Part shown: positions 58,606 to 64,000 of the stretch, in pieces
Layout of the letters: each line of letters begins with the position of its first letter
Numbering within the stretch: the stretch's first letter is position 1
Source of the DNA: Echinarachnius parma
Lineage: Eukaryota > Echinodermata > Echinoidea > Clypeasteroida > Echinarachniidae
DNA length: 64,000 bases
Reading direction: 5' to 3'
Assembly: GCA_037951105.1 (NCBI GenBank)
Contig: JBAMJV010008266.1
Location: forward strand, 46,634 to 110,633
Program-made: the position numbers and the translations under genes
Notes under the pieces: model-generated
Told to the model about the DNA's origin: nothing
Seen by the model: the letters and a program-made list of their open reading frames with translations, nothing else
Database searches by the model: none

Positions 58606-59640
58606 AGTTCCCACCACCCTTATATTCCTGGGCAATAGTGATAGTCTTATTCTGCAGTCCATGAGCACTTTCATTTATTGTGATGATGAGGTTTTTAATT
58701 AATATATGATAAAAAAAAAATTCTCTAAACCTATTTGTCTTAACTATATCAAGAATTTGATGGAATGGACTTTACTAACATTCTCTTTCATACATTACGC
58801 AAATCAAATTGGGGTTGCTGGTTCCTTTTCACCTCTGCGGCAATTTCTTTAATGTTTTTCCGGAAATTCAACATTATGAGTAATATTATTTATATCAATG
58901 CCGATTTTAATGTTGACGTTGGTCTCATAAATTACTCAACAGATCTATGATGTATATTTGTTTAAAGATATACTCCAATTGCAAATAATATTATTTTGCA
59001 TCTAGTGCAATTTCGTGCGAAAGAATGAAGTTTGCCTTTAACTCTTGAAATGCTGGATATGTACAATTTTTCACTATTAAATCGTTATGTCGGTAATACA
59101 ATAGTTAGTGAGTGACATGAATAAAATAGCGTTGACATGCATTGATAAACCACTCCCGTTCAAACGGCGATATGATACAAAGCAACACAATTACACTTGC
59201 AATTACACCAATCTCTGCTTTAAGATGTGGAAATTATGAGTTTTACTGAAATCTTTAGAAATATTGCCATAAAGGGGGTTCACATGTTTTTAATTATGTA
59301 ATTCATTATTCAAAAGCGCATGTCAATTACTTTCATAGATGACCTTCATAAATTGACAGTCGCTTATCTTGCTCGACTCTTAAATAAAGAGGGTTAAAAT
59401 TTAGATGTAGAAAAGTGTGAGTGAGTCTTCATATTGTATGACAACCCTGCATTCATCATACAACATTATATTCTAACCCATTGTTCTTTTTCATATCGAC
59501 TTTTTTCAACGCAATGATCTCATCTGGTTTTCCGTTTGCCTTTCCATTATCCATCAGAAAAGGAAGCACTTCTGCTCCGTCTTGCACTGGTGCAGACAAT
59601 CGTTTTCTTCTAGTTCAGTTTGTTCATGTGATGGCGAGTT
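58606..59640. other. Intergenic, no gene seen
   Basis: AT-rich upstream flank of the degenerate GPCR copy. No conserved frame. Confidence 0.5.
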
Positions 59641-59676
59641 TTACAACCTATCATGGACTCCCTTTTGACAACACTC

Positions 59677-60855
59677 ATGGATCCCGCAACTACCACGTTT
59701 GTTTTCCTTAACACGGTGGAAGCGGTAAATGGTTCATCGGGCTTCCGACTGTGGTTTACCGCCGACATTGCGCAGCGCAGCGTCGTAGCGACGATCTTCT
59801 GCGTCATTGCATTCGTGGGTTTGATCGGCAACAGGCCCGTCGGCATCGCCGCCGTCGCGGCGTCCCAAACGCCTCCAGACGCCGACCAACGTTTTCGTGG
59901 TCAGCCTCGCCTTCTCCGACCTATTCGTGTGCTTCACGCTCCCTTTCCAGGCGACCCGCGCTGCTCAGCGGCGAAGACGGTTGCCGCTGCCCGACGCTTA
60001 TCTGCGCCGCCGTCGGTGGATCCGCCATCATGTCGCTGACTTTGTAGCGTCATTTCCCTCGCAATGATATCCCCTCAACCGGCTGGTGCTAATTTACGCG
60101 GTCAGACGGACGTACGAGAATTTGTTCTCCACGAGGCGTAACGTCATTTTCCGCCGCCGATCGTGGATTTTCCCGTTCCTAGCCTTCGTCGCTCCGCAGC
60201 TCGCCGGCTACGGTAGCTCGGTTTCTCACCTGAATTCAAACTGTGCGTGTGGGACACATCGGCGCCAGAGGCGATCATCTACGAAATAGGCGCTTCTCTG
60301 GTTTACCTCCTCACAACAGTTATCATCACGAGCTGCTACGTCATGATATACATCTACGGTTCGGCGGCATAAATCCGTCATGAGGGCGGCATAAAGATGT
60401 GAACAACCAAGCGCTCACGTCTACATGGTCTATCTCGTTCAACAAGGTGACGCCGGCACAACTCTCAGAGAGCGCGTCACACGCACCGGCGTTACCTAGC
60501 GGCGTCAAACATCGCAGAAGCGTCCATCATCAAATGACGCGCGCACATCGCGCATCGAAAACAGTAGGGGACCCGCCTGCCGTGACAAGTCGCGTGAACC
60601 GAAAGGACGTCGACCATTCACGCTGACTTGTTTTACGTCTATCTGTACGTTTTACGTCTGCGTCTTGCCGTACGGGATCAACTCTCCCGCTCGACGTCCC
60701 ACTGTTCTCGCTCTCGTCGGCGTTCTCTTGGTTGGCAACAGCGCCCTCAATCCCTTGATTTACTGCGAGAAAGCACCCCCCGATTTTCCGAGACGTCATG
60801 AGTGTTGATGATGTTCCAGATGGGCAGCCATTCCGGATCCTTCAGCTTGGCTTAG
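59677..60855 (+). pseudogene. Frame-broken GPCR paralogue of the 47918 receptor
   Basis: ATGGATCCCGCAACTACCAC aligns with the intact gene's ATGGATGACGCAACAACCAC. The frame is open through TM1 (AQRSVVATIFCVIAFVGLIG) and then broken by indels from about 59858 on. TM2, TM3, TM4, TM5 and TM7 equivalents can all be recognised in shifting frames, and the 3' end (CAGCCATTCCGGATCCTTCA) matches the intact gene's tail. Many differences are one-base indels, so assembly error cannot be excluded. Confidence 0.8.
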
Positions 60856-60959
60856 GGAAATCGTTTATTCTAAACATGAATATTCAGTAGATCGCTCCCG
60901 TTTGATTATCAATATTTTGGTACTAAAACTAGCACGGATATACCTTTGATATTTTTAAG

Positions 60960-61549
60960 CTGTTGGATGAGGATAAATGACGCTTCTTACTGGTTTAAAC
61001 CTCCTCACTAGCAGTTATCATCACGAGCTGCTACGTCATGAGATACACCCTACGTTCGGCGGCATAAATCCGTCATGAGGCGGCATAAAGATGTGAACAA
61101 CCAGCGCTCACATCTATCTCTCGGTCAACAAGGTGCGCCCCACAACTCATCAGAGATCGCGTCACACGCACCGGCGTTACCTATGCGCGTCAAACATCGC
61201 AGAAAGCGTCATCCTCAAATGACGCGTGCAAATCGCGCATCGCTTAACTAGGGAGGGAACTCCGCTGCCGTGACAAGTCCGCGTGAACCGAAGGACGTCC
61301 GACATCACACTTAAACTTGTTTTACGTCATCTGTACGTTTTACGTCTGCGTCTATTACCGTATACGGGATCACTCTCCCGCTCGACGCCGCACTGATCTC
61401 GCTCTACACGGGCGGTTCTCTTGATTAGCTACAGCGCCCTCAATCCCTTGATTTACGCGAGAAAGCACCCCCGATTTTCCGAGACGTCATGAGAGTTTGA
61501 TGAAGTTCAGATGGGCAGCCATTCCGGATTCTTCAGCTTGGCATTAGAA
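60960..61549 (+). pseudogene. GPCR 3'-half copy C
   Basis: Repeats the stretch from the TM5 region (CATCACGAGCTGCTACGTCA) to the 3' end (GCAGCCATTCCGGATTCTTC), with numerous single-base indels. No N-terminal half precedes it. Confidence 0.82.
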
Positions 61550-61654
61550 ATCGTTTTTTTAACATGAATATTTAGTTAGATCGCTCTATTTATCAATATT
61601 TTGGTACTAAAACTAGCACGAAAACAATATACCATTGATATTACTAAGCTGTGG

Positions 61655-62252
61655 ACTGAGGAGAGCAATCATCTAAGAAATGACGCTTCTCTAGTTTACC
61701 TCCTCCTCACAAGCAGTTCATCATCAGAGCTGCTACGTCATGATATACACCTACGGATTCGGGCGGCATAAATAGCCGTCATGAGACGGCATAAAGATGT
61801 GACAAACCAAGCGCTCACATCTATCTCGGTCAACAAGTGACGCCCCACAACTCATCGAGATCGCGTCCACACGCACAGGCTGCGTTACTAGCGCGTCAAA
61901 GCATCGCAGAGCGTCATCATCAAATGACGCCGTGCACATCGGCGCATCGTTAACAGGAGGGAACCCGCTGCCGTGGACAAGTCCGCGTGAACCGAAAGGT
62001 ACGTCGACATCACGCTAAACTTGTTTTACGTCTATCTGTACGTTTACGTCTGCGTCTTACCGTATACGGATCACTCACTCCCGCTCGACGTCGCACTAAT
62101 TCTCGCTCTACGCGGGCGTTCTCTTGGTTAGCAACAGGGGCGCCCTCAATCCCTTGATTTACGCGAGAAAGCACCCGAATTTCTGAGAGGTCATGAAGTG
62201 TTTGATGAAGTCAGAAGGCAGCCATTCCGGATCCTTCAGCTTCGCTAGAAAT
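61655..62252 (+). pseudogene. GPCR 3'-half copy D
   Basis: Same extent and flanks as copy C, about 697 bp further on, again indel-rich. The shared 3' flank (TCGTTTATTCTAAACATGAA in copies B and D) shows that the duplicated unit includes non-coding sequence. Confidence 0.82.
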
Positions 62253-62539
62253 CGTTTATTCTAAACATGAATATCATAGTAAGATCGCTCTGATTATCAA
62301 TTATTTTGTGTACTAAAAACTAGCAATGATGTACCTGTGATATTATTAAGCTTTTGGATGAGTTCGCTTGATTTGAGGAAACTTTATTCTTGATATTTGT
62401 TTGTCCCTATAATACAATAGAAACAATATATTTATTAATTGATTTGCATACGTTTAGATACAAAATAAACATGACTTGTATAGGCGTAGCCTATCGCACT
62501 CAAAGTGGTGACTCTTCGTTAATTGCCTGTTGTGGCACT

Positions 62540-63189
62540 TTAAAGGGACAGTCCCCTCTTTTTTACAAAACGTCTGCACAATTTTCAGTTGAAGGATGGG
62601 GATGAATGAAAACAACACACAAAAAAAACATCAGATCTAAGAACAGCCCTATATTTGGATTCTACGAATGAAAAACGAATGCGTCCCTCCATCAGACTAT
62701 ATAATCGGTCAATACAAGAAGTTTAACTGATATTAGCATAATATTACAAACTATATTGTACTTATCTTGTAAAAGGTAATGTGAAGCGACATTTTGTAAT
62801 GATGTCACGTACAAAAAATCTCAAAAATGAAAGAATATGTAATTACATGTAGTCAGTTTAAGCGAGGTTTGGTTATTTTGCCTAGTGTGCGGTCCATTGC
62901 TATTCTTATTTGTGCGCGGGTCACGTAGCTAGCGCGGGTCACGATGGGGGACACGCAGATCGTTGTGGTACTTCCTGGAATCCGTGTACGAACTTCCTCA
63001 CTGGGTGAATATACATATAATGTACAATTAAAATTGGACGGACGGTTTATTAGTCTATAGAGAAATAAGAAGTTATAAAAGCCCCTAATTTGTTCAAGGC
63101 ATGATATAAATGACATTTTCTTGCAGATAATGACAGTAACAGTCGCAATTTTTAAAATTGGCCTTACAAAAGAGGGAATGTCCCTTTAA
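62540..63189. mobile_element. TTAA-flanked 650-bp MITE J
   Basis: TTAAAGGGACAGTCCCCTCT at the left and the inverted GAGGGAATGTCCCTTTAA at the right. The reading frames inside are short and featureless. Confidence 0.78.
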
Positions 63190-63898
63190 GGTATTCGTTG
63201 ACATTTTGTTTAATTGGGGAGAGATGTTATTAATCCCGTTGTATACATTTTACGTGGCCCTCTTTCAACAAAAAAACTTTCCAAATTATGTGAATGGGCC
63301 AATTATATCAATAGCTGATAAACATGGAGCATTTAACTCTAATCATGGTTATTACGACAATTGGACATTTACAACAATTTCAAGTAAAAAAAGTTTTATG
63401 AAACGATGTCGTAAGTTTGGCACCTGGGGTCAAAATATTCAGGTTTCATGATGATGTCGTGTTGTTGCATCATAATAAAGATTCCCCTGACACCATTACG
63501 AAAGTGGGACAATAAGTTGTAAACACATTCAAAGATAACATGACGTCAATAAATTATAATTTAACCAGGGTTCCATACAGACCATTCAATGTTTGTTTGT
63601 AAAAGACATGTTAGATTAAAGGAGTGGTATTCATTTACAATGTATATAGCTGAATATGAATTATGTTATCAATATTTTGTATCTTATTATCTTTATGCAA
63701 TGCTCTGTTATTTTATATATACAATGTTACGTACCAGTTGAAATACGGATTGCTGTTCTGAATTTTAATTGCAAATAAATCAAACTTCGATTCAATCGAA
63801 ATTCAATTCAGTTTGTTGCTTTGAAACCTAGCTGTATAACGAAGCAAAGCTTTACTTGTAAATATAACCAGCTATTATGATAACTATTGAGTTGGTGT
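63190..63898. other. Terminal intergenic stretch, no gene seen
   Basis: AT-rich. An open frame of about 97 codons at 63158-63451 overlaps the MITE end and has no recognisable domain. Confidence 0.5.
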
Positions 63899-64000
63899 CG
63901 CTGTGTGTGCGTGCGCGTGCGTGTGGTGTGTGTGAGCGTATGTGGCGTTGTGTCGTGACGTGTGTGGGTGTTTGTGTGTGTGTCTTGTGTGTGTGTGCGT
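63899..64000. repeat. (GT)-rich microsatellite at the window edge
   Basis: GTGTGCGTGCGCGTGCGTGT and similar words run to the last base. Confidence 0.9.

Larger units (their letters stand above)
60242..62390. repeat. Three-unit tandem array (about 700 bp) of GPCR 3' half plus flank
   Basis: The CAGCCATTCCGGATcCTTCAGCTT end recurs near 60838, 61540 and 62237, each followed by the same CATGAATAT..GATCGCTC..ACTAGCA flank. Confidence 0.85.

Noticed and set aside
63158..63451. A 97-codon protein gene
   Set aside because: Starts inside the end of MITE J and shows no domain or codon-use signal.

Overview
This is a window of animal nuclear DNA: AT-rich, intron-bearing, and crowded with interspersed repeats. 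It is most likely from a marine invertebrate deuterostome, and I lean towards a sea urchin or another echinoderm. The reasons are the repeat types (pearl/Tsp-like elements with central 151-bp tandem repeats, many small inverted-repeat elements, tRNA-derived SINEs with AGCGCTATATAAAT..(ATT)n tails), a dense multi-exon vertebrate-like NBAS gene, and an intron-free rhodopsin-class GPCR. The species is an inference; the gene calls do not depend on it.

Region 1 (1-33150, + strand) is the 3' part of one gene, NBAS, the large Sec39-domain subunit of the NBAS-RINT1-ZW10 (syntaxin-18) tether for Golgi-to-ER vesicles. Forty exons can be placed. Every junction keeps reading frame and together they encode 1735 residues up to a TAG stop at 32842. 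The 5' part of the gene, with the N-terminal beta-propeller region, lies outside the window. The introns hold two things. One is a set of small transposons: TTAA-, TA- and palindromic-foldback MITEs, SINEs, and a 1.6-kb element carrying eight 151-bp repeats. The other, most striking feature is a series of partial, mostly decayed copies of NBAS's own exons, found next to about ten exons. One copy (17979-18042) is still an intact, phase-matched mini-exon.

Region 2 (33150-47830) has no convincing gene. It holds MITEs and foldbacks, SINEs, a second pearl-like element, a pure (GTA)84 array, (AAT)n arrays, and poly-G/poly-C-cored elements.

Region 3 (47918-49057) is an intact single-exon class A GPCR of 379 residues, GC-rich against AT-rich flanks. 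A 484-bp tandem duplication follows it.

Region 4 (50200-59600) is gene-poor. It holds a set of GTCACACACGTGACC boxes, a 410-bp inverted repeat, a 1.55-kb foldback element with palindrome-studded ends, and CA/GT-rich simple repeats.

Region 5 (59677-62250) is a frame-broken relative of the GPCR, followed by two more copies of its 3' half at about 700-bp spacing. The breaks are dominated by single-base indels, so unpolished assembly is a real alternative to pseudogenes. The window ends in a 650-bp TTAA-flanked element and a GT-rich repeat.
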